Source of the DNA: Balneolia bacterium
GTDB lineage: Bacteria; Bacteroidota; Rhodothermia; Balneolales; Cyclonatronaceae
Direction of reading: 5' to 3'
Assembly (NCBI GenBank): GCA_022565795.1
Contig: JAIUMA010000020.1
Coordinates: 1-49,374 of the forward strand
DNA length: 49,374 nucleotides
Positions 36,787-45,975 of this stretch are shown piece by piece (the stretch's first letter is position 1; every line of letters starts with the position of its first letter). A model generated the notes under the pieces. The model was not told the DNA's origin, made no database searches, and was given only the letters and a program-made list of their open reading frames with translations. Both the position numbers and the translations under genes were made by a program.

Positions 36787-39168
36787 TTGAGCGCCATTCA
36801 GTCCCAACCCTCTTCTTACCTTGCTGTATTTTCGCGACGCCCATCTATTCAGGGCGGCTGCATTGCTATAGCTGTATGGACGTTCATCCTATTTTTTTCG
36901 CTCACGCCTGCCGAATATCTCTATGCACAGAATAATCAGGACAGGCCGGCCATCGATGCAAACGGAGAAAGCGGACTCATTCGCGACGTTCGCTTCGAGG
37001 GGAACAGCGCTTTCGGAAACGGCGAGCTTCAAACCGTGGTACGAACCCGAACCAACCGTGAAATTTTCGGTATACCCGGAGCGACGCTCTGGCTGGGTCT
37101 GTACCGCATAAGCAGCCGGCTTGGGGAAGCCCCGCGCATGCTGGACCGCACTACGGTAGGTCAGGATGCTGAGCGGCTCCGCATATTCTACAACAACAAC
37201 GGCTTCTTCAACGCAGAAATCGACACAACTATCGAGCGTTTGCGCGAAGAGCGCTACCGCGTCCGGTTCCGGATTGATGAAGGCGAACCTTCCGTAATAC
37301 GAACAGTACGCTATGAAGGATTCCCCGATTTTGAGGATGAACGAGTCATGGATCGCTTTTTCAACCGGAGTTCCCTGATCCGTTCAGTGCTGGACGACAG
37401 CACCTTCACCGTAGACCGTCAATACACCGTTGATCTTCTCAGCCAGGAGCGGAACCGGATTCTGGCGCTGCTTCACAGAAACGGCTATGCATCGGCCAAC
37501 AGAGATTCTATTATTGCATTGGTGAAGCGTGACCCCGACAACCCGCTTGTAATGGATATCCTCTACCGAATTAATCCGGGCGAGGTTTACTATTTCGGCG
37601 ACGTACGTATCAACCTGGAGTCTCCCGAGGGTGAGTCCGGCACGGTTGACTCCGACACGCTCCGGGGCGAGCCGTTTACCATCGAGCCCTATGCGATGAT
37701 TATCAACATCGACCGGGATACCCGCACACGCCCCCGTCTGCTTCAGCAGCGCGTGCTTTTTAAGCCTGGAGAACGCTTCAATCAGGATATTTACATGGCA
37801 TCGGTAGGTCAGTTTCAGTCGCTCCAGATGCTAACGGTGCGCCAGTTCAGCCTTACGGAAAGCGGTGGTCAGCCTGATTACTCCAACGAGTATCTTCCGG
37901 TCCTGCTCAACCTGCAGACGCTTCCACGGCATCAGATTCGCACCGATTTCTTCGGAATGCAGCGGGTCGGGCTCGGTGCCGGAGCCGGGGCGCAATACAG
38001 CAACAATAACATTTTTGGCTCGGCTGAGCGACTCGAGGTAGGCATGAATGCCAGCTTCGAATACATTCCGGGAAGTACTAACGACCCGCGAAGCTTCGAA
38101 ACCTTCATAAACTACAGCTTCCCGCGCTTTGCTTTTCCGTTCAGCTGGCTCAACAACAATCCGAACTTCCTAAACCCCAGTACACGCTTTCAGCTTAGCT
38201 ACGGCCAGATTAGACAGATAAACTTCAACGTGGATGACAACGTGCGATTCAGCACCCGATTCCAGGCAAACCATGATCAGACCACAACCAGCTTTCTCGA
38301 CCTGTTCGAACTCGAATGGTTTGATGCTAATATTTCGGCCAGCTTTCGTCAGGATATAGAAGAAAATATCGAAGATCCTCTGTTGGTACAGCTCATTCTT
38401 GAGGATTATCGTCCTCAGTTCAGCTCCATTACAGGCTATACCTTCCGTAATGCTGCCGTTCATCCTATTCGGCGGGATGATGGCTTTTTCCTTGAAACGA
38501 GACTCGAAGTAGGTGGTAACTTCCCACGCCTTATCGAAGAGGTATTCATTTCACGTGAAGATTCCCTGAGCGGTACGATTCCTTCATTCAGCGTTACAGG
38601 AAGGGAACTCGCCTACAGTCAGTTTGTTAAGACCTCGTTCGACTTCAGGAGATACTACCCAATTACAAACAACTCCGTTTTTGCATGGAGAGGGTTTGTT
38701 GGTCTGGCATATCCATACGGAATAAGCCGAACCATTCCGATTAACCGCCGTTTCTTTGCCGGCGGCGCGAACGACATCCGTGGCTGGGAGCCGCTAACGC
38801 TCGGGCCGGGCGATAACGACAGGAGTATCAACCCGATTAACGGAGGTGATATTAAGCTGGCCGGCTTCCTGGAATACCGCAACACATTCTCGCGCAACTT
38901 CTTGTCGACCAACTGGATTTTTGCCGCCTTCACTGATTTCGGCAACGTTTGGACTGGTCCGCGTAACGAAATTGATGAGGGCAAATTCAATTTCAACACC
39001 TTTTGGAACGAGATTGCCGTGGGCTCGGGAGTCGGTATCAGGCTCGACTGGGAGTTCGTGGTGGTTCGTTTAGATTTAGCCTACAGAGTTACCGATTTGG
39101 GAAACGAACCAGGCACATCCATTTTAGACAGAAATATCATACATTTCGGTATTGGTCACTCTTTCTGA
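36787..39168 (+). CDS. BamA/TamA-family outer-membrane protein
   Basis: A 793-residue Omp85 protein. An N-terminal signal (CIAIAVWTFILFFSLTPAEYLYA) precedes two to three POTRA-like domains (for example LIRDVRFEGNSAF and an RIDEGEPSVIRTVRYEGF repeat), spanning roughly residues 60-310. The rest is a 16-strand barrel. The lid-loop motif of Omp85 proteins appears as GGANDIRGWEPL, and the chain ends in a beta-signal with terminal Phe (IHFGIGHSF). It should insert or translocate outer-membrane proteins; whether it is the essential BamA or a TamA-like paralogue is unclear, and fewer than five POTRA domains argues for the latter. The start is a TTG at 36787 with no in-frame ATG nearby, so it is uncertain. 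Confidence 0.88.
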   Translation: MSAIQSQPSSYLAVFSRRPSIQGGCIAIAVWTFILFFSLTPAEYLYAQNNQDRPAIDANGESGLIRDVRFEGNSAFGNGELQTVVRTRTNREIFGIPGATLWLGLYRISSRLGEAPRMLDRTTVGQDAERLRIFYNNNGFFNAEIDTTIERLREERYRVRFRIDEGEPSVIRTVRYEGFPDFEDERVMDRFFNRSSLIRSVLDDSTFTVDRQYTVDLLSQERNRILALLHRNGYASANRDSIIALVKRDPDNPLVMDILYRINPGEVYYFGDVRINLESPEGESGTVDSDTLRGEPFTIEPYAMIINIDRDTRTRPRLLQQRVLFKPGERFNQDIYMASVGQFQSLQMLTVRQFSLTESGGQPDYSNEYLPVLLNLQTLPRHQIRTDFFGMQRVGLGAGAGAQYSNNNIFGSAERLEVGMNASFEYIPGSTNDPRSFETFINYSFPRFAFPFSWLNNNPNFLNPSTRFQLSYGQIRQINFNVDDNVRFSTRFQANHDQTTTSFLDLFELEWFDANISASFRQDIEENIEDPLLVQLILEDYRPQFSSITGYTFRNAAVHPIRRDDGFFLETRLEVGGNFPRLIEEVFISREDSLSGTIPSFSVTGRELAYSQFVKTSFDFRRYYPITNNSVFAWRGFVGLAYPYGISRTIPINRRFFAGGANDIRGWEPLTLGPGDNDRSINPINGGDIKLAGFLEYRNTFSRNFLSTNWIFAAFTDFGNVWTGPRNEIDEGKFNFNTFWNEIAVGSGVGIRLDWEFVVVRLDLAYRVTDLGNEPGTSILDRNIIHFGIGHSF

Positions 39169-39192
39169 TTCCAACGATTTTCCTCCATTACT

Positions 39193-39753
39193 ATGACTAA
39201 AAAAACCGGCTTTTTCGGCAGGATAAAAAAACAGAGCAGCATTGTATTCAACTCCCGCTTCCTCAATAATCTTTCCCATCTTGAGGCTTACGAGTTTATA
39301 CAGCTGTGCCATCGCCGCAGATACGACAAGGATGAATACATCTATCACCAGAACGACCCGGGTAACGGCTTCTATATTCTTGAAAGCGGAGCTGTGGAGC
39401 TTATTATTGAGTCGGAGTCGTCTTCAGACGAGGAGCCTGCTGTCCCGGTTACTCTTCTGCTGGAAAGCCCCCAAAGCTTTGGAAATCTTAGCCTGAGCCA
39501 TGAAATGAAGAGAATGTCATCGGCCCGCGCGACTGAAGACACCGTAGTTCTGGGCTTTTTCAGTCCCGATTTTGCCACGCTCGAAAAACGCTATCCGCAG
39601 ATTGCAATCAAAGTTTTAGGGGAAATTAACAGGGTGATGGCCGTGCAGCTCGAATCCACCATCCGGGAGCTCAGCAAACTCAGTAGTCTCACCGATGCCT
39701 ACAAACTTCAGTTCGAAACCTTCTATACGCAGGAAGACGACACGCTGATTTGA
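39193..39753 (+). CDS. Cyclic nucleotide-binding-fold protein without effector domain
   Basis: A 186-residue cytosolic protein with one cNMP-binding-type beta-roll at residues ~20-135 (RRYDKDEYIYHQNDPGNGFYIL, VTLLLESPQSFGNLSLS, MSSARATEDTVVLGF). A helical tail follows and no DNA-binding domain is present. The phosphate-binding cassette reads FGNLSL: the usual FGE glutamate is Asn, although an Arg-Ala-Thr segment is kept, so nucleotide binding is doubtful. It starts 24 bases after the BamA/TamA-like gene and is probably cotranscribed. Confidence 0.82.
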   Translation: MTKKTGFFGRIKKQSSIVFNSRFLNNLSHLEAYEFIQLCHRRRYDKDEYIYHQNDPGNGFYILESGAVELIIESESSSDEEPAVPVTLLLESPQSFGNLSLSHEMKRMSSARATEDTVVLGFFSPDFATLEKRYPQIAIKVLGEINRVMAVQLESTIRELSKLSSLTDAYKLQFETFYTQEDDTLI

Positions 39754-39792
39754 TTATCAGCCCGATACCGCGTTTAGCTTATGTAAGACCCT

Positions 39793-39815
39793 GCAGATTC
39801 CGATTTGAGATCTGC
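39793..39815 (+). terminator. Possible weak terminator
   Basis: A 6-bp stem (arms 39793-39798 and 39810-39815) followed by GCTTTT, after the cNMP-fold gene and before rlmD. Short stem, so tentative. Confidence 0.35.
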
Positions 39816-39864
39816 GCTTTTCATTGAAATACATCACACATTTTTAAAAAGCTTCAAGCCATTT

Positions 39865-41277
39865 ATGTCCGTTAAAAAAGGCTCCATAGCCGAAGTATCC
39901 ATAGAGTCAGCAGCCTTTGAAGGTAAAGGGTTCGGCAAACTGAACGACCGCGCCTGTTTTGTTAAAAACACCGCCCCAGGTGATGTCGCCAAAGTCCGCA
40001 TCATAAAAAAACGAAAAGGATATTTTGAGGGTCAGCTGGTTGAGCTTCTGGAAAAAGGCCCCGAACGCGTCGATCCTGTTTGTAAACACGCTGAGGTTTG
40101 CGGGGGTTGCACCTGGCAGCACGTTACCTATGCCGAGCAGCTACGTTTCAAAAGACAGCACGTGGAAGACCACATCCACCGTATAGGCGGGCTGCGTGAG
40201 GTTTTTCCAAAAGAGACGCTTGCCGCACCTGATACGCTCGGCTATCGGAACAAAATGGAATATTCCTTTGGCGACCGGCGCTGGCTCACGCGCGAGGAAA
40301 TCGAGAGCGGCGTCGAGTTTAAAGACAAGGACGTGGCCGCAGGAATGCATGCGCCCGGCCGGTTCGACCGAATCCTTAACCTTGAGGAGTGCTATCTTCA
40401 GAAACCTTTTTCGTACCAGATTCTCGACTTTGTACGGGAATACGCGCTGAAACATGATATCCCATCATTTAATCCAATCAAAAAAGAAGGCTTTATCAGG
40501 AATGTGATGGTAAGGAACGGGCACTACACCGGAGACCTTATGGTAAATTTCGTGACTTTTCAGGATGATCTTAGCGTGATGGAGCCGTTGAAAGACGCTC
40601 TGCTTGAGCGCTTTCCTGAGGTGACAACCGTAGTAAACAATGTGAATGACACGCCCTCCCCGAGCTCCGAAGGGCGGTTTTCTCATGTGCTTCACGGACC
40701 GGGCTACATCACCGAAAAGATCGGTACAAACACGTTCCGCATTGATGCCAACACCTTCTTTCAAACCAACACGCTTCAGGCCGAGCGTTTGTACCAAACG
40801 GCTAAAGACTATGCCGAACTGAAGCCCGATGATCTTGTATTCGACCTCTACTGTGGCGTTGGATCGCTTACTTTATTCGTTGCTGATGCTGCCCGTGAGG
40901 TCGTAGGCATTGAGCTGAATCCTGTTTCGGTAGTCAATGCAAAAGACAATGCGGAGCGTAACGGCGTTTCCAACTGCGCGTTCGAAAACGGCGATATGAA
41001 GGATGTATTCACCGAAAAGTTTGTACAGAAATACGGAAAGCCTGACGTCATCATTACCGATCCGCCGCGAGCCGGAATGCATCCCGACGTGGTACAGACG
41101 CTGAACGAACTGGCCGTCGACCGACTTGTGTATGTGAGCTGCAACAGCTCAACTATGGCCCGTGATCTGGCCGAGCTCAACAAGGTCTACGATATAATCG
41201 AAGTGCAGCCGGTAGATATGTTCCCGCAGACGTACCACATCGAAACCGTAGCCAAACTGAAACGCAAACAGGCTTAA
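39865..41277 (+). CDS. rlmD: 23S rRNA (uracil1939-C5)-methyltransferase RlmD-like (RumA)
   Basis: A 470-residue SAM-dependent RNA methyltransferase. ATG 39865 is preferred over the TTG frame start at 39805. An N-terminal TRAM domain covers residues ~1-63. A 4Fe-4S motif follows: Cys73, Cys79 and Cys82 (CKHAEVCGGC), with the fourth ligand probably Cys176 (EECY). The SAM site is VFDLYCGVGSLTL. The catalytic part shows ITDPPRAGMHPDV and the nucleophile Cys in YVSCNSSTMARDL. It may modify uridine 1939 or 747 type sites in 23S rRNA or, less likely, tRNA; exact target uncertain. It is followed 15 bases later by the desaturase gene, so the two are probably cotranscribed. Confidence 0.93.
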   Translation: MSVKKGSIAEVSIESAAFEGKGFGKLNDRACFVKNTAPGDVAKVRIIKKRKGYFEGQLVELLEKGPERVDPVCKHAEVCGGCTWQHVTYAEQLRFKRQHVEDHIHRIGGLREVFPKETLAAPDTLGYRNKMEYSFGDRRWLTREEIESGVEFKDKDVAAGMHAPGRFDRILNLEECYLQKPFSYQILDFVREYALKHDIPSFNPIKKEGFIRNVMVRNGHYTGDLMVNFVTFQDDLSVMEPLKDALLERFPEVTTVVNNVNDTPSPSSEGRFSHVLHGPGYITEKIGTNTFRIDANTFFQTNTLQAERLYQTAKDYAELKPDDLVFDLYCGVGSLTLFVADAAREVVGIELNPVSVVNAKDNAERNGVSNCAFENGDMKDVFTEKFVQKYGKPDVIITDPPRAGMHPDVVQTLNELAVDRLVYVSCNSSTMARDLAELNKVYDIIEVQPVDMFPQTYHIETVAKLKRKQA

Positions 41278-41292
41278 GAAACAGACAACCGC

Positions 41293-42783
41293 ATGAAAAA
41301 AACCGTTGGAATTATCGGAGCAGGAATTGGCGGCCTCACCGCAGCTGCAAGGCTCGCATCGGAGGGACACAGCGTTACGGTTTGGGAGCGCAATGCCAAA
41401 GCCGGCGGCAAAATGAATGAAGTTGTAAAGAACGGCTACCGCTTCGATACCGGGCCAAGTTTGTTCACTATGCCTTTTGTACTCGAAGAGCTTTTTGAAA
41501 GCTGCGGGCGCAACTATACCGATTATCTGACGCTTGAGCCAGTCGATCCCCTCTGCCGCTACAACTGGCAGGACGGCACCACTTTCGACTGTTCAACAGA
41601 TCTTCAGAAAACCCTTGGCCAGATTTCTGAGTTTGCTCCGGGTGATGCAGAGGCTTACGTGCGCTTTCTGGGTTATTCTGCTGACTTGTACGAGAAGACC
41701 GCTGAGACCTTCATTATGAATCCGCTTCAGACGGTGATGGATCTGCGCAATCTGAAAAAGTCCGATATTTTCAAGATTGATGCCTTTCCAACCGTAAGCA
41801 CCAGAGTCGATAAATTCTTTGAGTCTCCCCACCTCAGGCAGGTATTCAAGCGATTTGCCACGTATAACGGCTCGTCTCCCTACCTCGCCCCTGCTACCAT
41901 CAACGTAATCGCGTATGTGGAGCTTTGCCTGGGCGGTTACTATGTAAAAGGCGGACTCTATTCGATCAGCCGCGCGCTGGAAAAGCTTTGCACCGAGCTG
42001 GGCGTGGATATTCAGTACAATGTTGACATCAAAACAATCTTAACAGAAGATAAGAAGGCCGTTGGCGTTGCTTTTAACAGCGGCGAAACCGCCCGGGCTG
42101 ATGTCATCTTCTCAAATTCCGATGCCACCTTCACCTACACCGATTTGATTGAGAAAGGCGTGCTAAAGAAGAAGCAGGTCAACAAAATCAGCGCTATTGA
42201 GCCCTCCTGCTCGGGCTTTGTGATGATGCTCGGAACCGACAAAAAATTCGACAAACTGAAGCATCACAACATCTTTTTCTCCCGCGATTATGAGAAAGAG
42301 TTTTCCGAGATTTTCCACCGAAAAATGCTTCCGGAAGATCCGACTATCTACGTCGCTAACACATCGGCTACCGATACAAACCATGCCCCTAATGGCGGCT
42401 CGAATCTTTTCATTTTGATTAACGCACCCTACCTCACCGAAAAGCTGGGATGGGATGAAGCACGATGCAAAGAGTACGGCGATCTCATTATACACAAGCT
42501 TGAGAATTTCGGTCTCGACGGGCTATCGGAAAGCATCAAAGTAAGAGAGCATATCAGTCCGCAGGATTTTTATGACACCTACCGTTCGAACCGCGGAAGC
42601 ATCTACGGCACCTCGTCGAATCAGCAGCTGTCGGCTTTCATGAGGCCACGGAACAAATCACCCTACATAGATAACCTCTATCTGGTTGGCGGCTCCACCC
42701 ATCCCGGTGGCGGTATTCCTCTGGTGATGATGTCAGCAAGGCATGCCGTTACAATATTTAACCGGCAGGTTGATAAAAGTTGA
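41293..42783 (+). CDS. CrtI/CrtD-family carotenoid desaturase (phytoene desaturase family)
   Basis: A 496-residue FAD/NAD(P)-dependent oxidoreductase. The dinucleotide motif GIIGAGIGGLTAAARLASEG lies at residues 6-25, followed by GGKMNEV and the FDTGPSLFTMP motif of the family. The C-terminal motif GGSTHPGGGIPLVMMSARHA is characteristic of carotenoid desaturases. It would insert double bonds in a carotenoid precursor, either as phytoene desaturase (CrtI) or as a later 3,4-desaturase (CrtD); sequence by eye leans to CrtD but not decisively. No phytoene synthase or cyclase is in the window. It is probably cotranscribed with rlmD, and ends 9 bases from the convergent channel gene with no hairpin between. 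Confidence 0.85.
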   Translation: MKKTVGIIGAGIGGLTAAARLASEGHSVTVWERNAKAGGKMNEVVKNGYRFDTGPSLFTMPFVLEELFESCGRNYTDYLTLEPVDPLCRYNWQDGTTFDCSTDLQKTLGQISEFAPGDAEAYVRFLGYSADLYEKTAETFIMNPLQTVMDLRNLKKSDIFKIDAFPTVSTRVDKFFESPHLRQVFKRFATYNGSSPYLAPATINVIAYVELCLGGYYVKGGLYSISRALEKLCTELGVDIQYNVDIKTILTEDKKAVGVAFNSGETARADVIFSNSDATFTYTDLIEKGVLKKKQVNKISAIEPSCSGFVMMLGTDKKFDKLKHHNIFFSRDYEKEFSEIFHRKMLPEDPTIYVANTSATDTNHAPNGGSNLFILINAPYLTEKLGWDEARCKEYGDLIIHKLENFGLDGLSESIKVREHISPQDFYDTYRSNRGSIYGTSSNQQLSAFMRPRNKSPYIDNLYLVGGSTHPGGGIPLVMMSARHAVTIFNRQVDKS

Positions 42784-42792
42784 TCAGCCAAA

Positions 42793-44049
42793 TCAAGACT
42801 TTAATGTACTAAGCAGCCTGAAATCAGTCCCGGCTGGCTGTTGGTATACTTTGAGGTCAAACTCAGGCATCACAGCCAGAAGGTGATCAAATATATCGGC
42901 CTGAATGCCCTCATACTCGGCCCAGGCAGTAGTGTTGGTAAACACATAAACCTGAAGGGGCAGACCGCGGTCGGTGGGCTCCAGCTGCCTAACCAGTATG
43001 AGCAAATCCTTTTTAGCTCGTGGATGGTTTTTCAAATATTCGATAACATAAGCCCGAAAGGTGCCCACGTTCGTAAGCCATCTGGAATTTGTGAGAATAG
43101 ACGGGTTTTCTTTCAGAAACTTTTCGTTGTACTCTCCTACCTCTTTCATTTTGGAATCGATATAGTCGCCCAAAAGATGCGTTTTGCGAAGGCGATTAAT
43201 CTCCTTCATAGTTAGAAAACGGATAGTCGAAATATCGATGTTAAGCGATCGCATGATTCGGCGACCGCCCGCCTCACTCATTCCTCTCCAGTTCCGGAAA
43301 CTGTGCTCCAGAAACTTATGCGTGGGAATTACAGTAATGGTCTTATCAAAGTTTTGTACGCGCACGGTGTTGAGCGAGATATCAATCACGTCCCCGTCAG
43401 CGCCGAAATTCGGCATTTCAATCCAGTCGCCAATTCGAATGAGGTCGTTATTCGTAAGCTGAACGCTGGCTACAAGCGAAAGCAACGTATCACGGAAAAC
43501 CAGCAGCAGAATAGCGGTGATGGCGCCAATACCACTGAGAAAATACCAGGGTGACTGATCCGAGAGACTCGCAATAATAAAGATGATGGAAAAGAGGTAA
43601 ACGATTACTTTCCCAAGCTGTATGTACGATTTAATGGGCCTCATGTGTGATTTTGGCAGCATCAGATATAGCGTATGCGCCGATGACAGCAGGGCATCGA
43701 TTACGCGCGCGGCAACCAGGATCATGAGTGCGGCGGTCAGCCTGGTGATAAAACCCGAGAAAGCATCACTCAGCGAAGGAACAAGATCAATACCTATGTA
43801 GAGCACCATCAGCGGAATGAGCATAAGCGCCCGTTGAGGCAACTTATGACGCAGAATTGCCGCATACCATTCGGTTTCAGTTTTCTCATCCAGTCGCTGC
43901 AGTAAACGGATAATCCACACCCTGATAATGATGTGGATGATGGTCGATATCGAAAACAGGATTAGCAGCCCGACATAGGCTTCGGTCTCAACCGAAGCAA
44001 GCATTTCGTTAATCCGTTCTGAAAAATGGGCAAAAATTGAAAGAAACAT
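42793..44049 (-). CDS. MscS-family mechanosensitive channel (YbdG-like)
   Basis: A 418-residue inner-membrane channel. About five membrane helices occupy residues 15-195, followed by the MscS pore and cytoplasmic beta domain (AILLLVFRDTLLSLVASVQL, IGDWIEMP, NTVRVQNFDKTITVIPTHKFL). The block SFRNWRGMSEAGGRRIMRSL is characteristic of YbdG-type miniconductance channels. These respond to osmotic downshock, fitting a marine or fluctuating-salinity organism. It is convergent with the desaturase and divergent from the Wzi-like gene. Confidence 0.92.
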   Translation of the reverse strand: MFLSIFAHFSERINEMLASVETEAYVGLLILFSISTIIHIIIRVWIIRLLQRLDEKTETEWYAAILRHKLPQRALMLIPLMVLYIGIDLVPSLSDAFSGFITRLTAALMILVAARVIDALLSSAHTLYLMLPKSHMRPIKSYIQLGKVIVYLFSIIFIIASLSDQSPWYFLSGIGAITAILLLVFRDTLLSLVASVQLTNNDLIRIGDWIEMPNFGADGDVIDISLNTVRVQNFDKTITVIPTHKFLEHSFRNWRGMSEAGGRRIMRSLNIDISTIRFLTMKEINRLRKTHLLGDYIDSKMKEVGEYNEKFLKENPSILTNSRWLTNVGTFRAYVIEYLKNHPRAKKDLLILVRQLEPTDRGLPLQVYVFTNTTAWAEYEGIQADIFDHLLAVMPEFDLKVYQQPAGTDFRLLSTLKS

Positions 44050-44366
44050 ACGTTAATTAGAATAGCATCAGGAAATTACTATGATAATATCATCTGGTTG
44101 AAGAAGGTAAGCCCTAATGGAGTTAATTACCAATAACCAATTATCACTTACCCATAATGTATCTCCATGCAAACCAATGTTGTGGCCAAATAAACCTTTG
44201 ACCTTTAATACTTGCATTCCGCAGCGAGATACTTAGCGTTAATTTACGTCCAGCCCTCTCCAGAAAGTCTGAATTTCGTATCTTAACTTCCCAACTACAT
44301 AAGTCTTTTTGATGCATATCCAGCCACGGAGCGCATCCCCCTTTACCACTCTATTCTTTTTCTTTC
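44050..44366. other. AT-rich divergent intergenic region
   Basis: This 317-base spacer between the channel gene and the Wzi-like gene is AT-rich and should carry two divergent promoters. I found no open frame, RNA gene, terminator-like hairpin or perfect palindrome in it, and no convincing match to the TAnnTTTG promoter of this phylum. Confidence 0.5.
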
Positions 44367-45947
44367 GTGATAAAATCAGGCTGTTTCAGCTTCTTTAAAT
44401 CGTTTTTTCTCTCTCTTTTGTTTGTATGCGTGGGGTTTATCTTTGCACAGACAGACGCCAAGGCGCAATTGCTGCCTTCAATTGGTGAAACGGACGCAAT
44501 GGGCGAGTTTGGCTGGCAGGTTCGTTCGGGTGCTGCTACAGCAGGCGAACTCCCGTTTTGGCTGTATGCCAATCAGTTTGGTCAGGTTGACCGCTTAAGC
44601 GCAAATGCAGCTCTGAATCTGTTCGGACATCAGGAGTACGTGTTCGACTCGGGATTCTCAATCGGTGCGGGAGCTGATCTTCTTCTGAGAGGCTCCGATC
44701 AGTCCGACATCTATTTCAGCCAGGCATTTCTTCAGGTCAGCTACGGTTTCTTTGAGCTGTGGGCGGGACGAAGACACGAGAATTATGGCCTGATTCACCC
44801 GCGACTTTCAACGGGTTCCATGGATCTGTCTCACAATGCAAGGCCGCTTCCTCAAATTGTATTTTCAACACGGGGGTTCATGCCGGTTCCCTTCACGCAG
44901 GGTTTTGTGTACGCCGATGCCTCCCTGGGGCATGGCTGGATGACCGACTACGATTACCGGTTTGTTGAGGGAACCGTTCGGGTTCACAGAAAGCATCTGT
45001 ACCTGAGAATTTTCAACGAGAATGCTCCTCTGGTACTCCACGGCGGGTTTAAACATTTCGCCCAATGGGGAGGCAGCAGCCCCCTTCACGGTGAATCGCC
45101 GGTTAACCTGAGCTCTTTTCTGGATGTCTTCTTTTCGCGAGCAGCCGATTCCAATGAAATCATTAGCGGTGGCCAACTGCTGAACAGTGCTCAGAATCAT
45201 TTGGGCACCTACGACTTTGCTGCATTGCTCAATACCGAGCGCTACACTATCTCGCTCAGCAGACAGTTTATGCTCGAAGACACGCCTAACGCCCGTTTCG
45301 GCACCCCGTTCGACGGGCTTTGGGGCGCGACGGTCACGCTTCGTCCGCCGGATGCTCCAAACCGCAGCTGGCGCAGAAGCTCACACCGCCCGGCCTCAAC
45401 CGTGGCTTCACAGCCCGGCCGGCTTCATCGTGCAGAAAGCAATAGCTTCCGCCCCCTGCTGAAAACTATCCACTACGAGTATCTGGACGTAAAGGAAGGC
45501 ATGTCACGCTTTCCCCAGCGCGCTCGTGACGAATACTTCAACTACTACAACCACTGGGCCTACCGCGGCGGCTGGACGCATTTTAATAAGGCGATAGGCA
45601 ATGCGCTTTTCCTCACCAATCCAGACTATCTCGGCGTGGTGAACAACGAGATCATTGCGCACCATGTGGGCTTGGAAGGCTTCGCGGGTTTTACCGAATG
45701 GCGTTTCTTCACAACATACAGTCGAAACTACGGGGCTAACCGGGCTTCGCTCAGAACGAACCCAACCGGACGCGAAAACCTGCTGACTGAAAGACGGGAT
45801 CAGTGGTCTTTTATGCTTGACCTAAGCACAACACAGCTTTTCCGAAACCTGGAAACGGGAATACGTCTCTCCTACGATACGGGTGATGTGCATCCTCAAA
45901 ATTTCGGCGCAATGCTGAGCGTCCGCTGGAAATCAGGCCTAAACTGA
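44367..45947 (+). CDS. Capsule assembly Wzi family outer-membrane protein
   Basis: A 526-residue barrel protein. A GTG start gives a signal peptide (FFLSLLFVCVGFIFAQTDAKA). The Wzi-like pattern follows: GELPFWLYANQFGQVD, FELWAGRRHENYG, LSTGSMDLSHNARPLPQI and GWMTDYDYRFVEG with a KHLYLRIF strand. Alternating beta-strands continue to the end. Wzi binds capsular polysaccharide and anchors it on the outer surface; many Bacteroidota relatives lack a capsule operon nearby, as here, so the exact ligand is open. No in-frame ATG gives a better signal. Monocistronic. Confidence 0.87.
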   Translation: MIKSGCFSFFKSFFLSLLFVCVGFIFAQTDAKAQLLPSIGETDAMGEFGWQVRSGAATAGELPFWLYANQFGQVDRLSANAALNLFGHQEYVFDSGFSIGAGADLLLRGSDQSDIYFSQAFLQVSYGFFELWAGRRHENYGLIHPRLSTGSMDLSHNARPLPQIVFSTRGFMPVPFTQGFVYADASLGHGWMTDYDYRFVEGTVRVHRKHLYLRIFNENAPLVLHGGFKHFAQWGGSSPLHGESPVNLSSFLDVFFSRAADSNEIISGGQLLNSAQNHLGTYDFAALLNTERYTISLSRQFMLEDTPNARFGTPFDGLWGATVTLRPPDAPNRSWRRSSHRPASTVASQPGRLHRAESNSFRPLLKTIHYEYLDVKEGMSRFPQRARDEYFNYYNHWAYRGGWTHFNKAIGNALFLTNPDYLGVVNNEIIAHHVGLEGFAGFTEWRFFTTYSRNYGANRASLRTNPTGRENLLTERRDQWSFMLDLSTTQLFRNLETGIRLSYDTGDVHPQNFGAMLSVRWKSGLN

Positions 45948-45975
45948 CTCTAAAATTCCGCAGTCTGAAACAGGT

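Noticed and set aside
42784-42792. Terminator between the desaturase and channel genes
   Set aside because: The convergent stops are only 9 bases apart and no inverted repeat is seen; transcripts probably run into each other.
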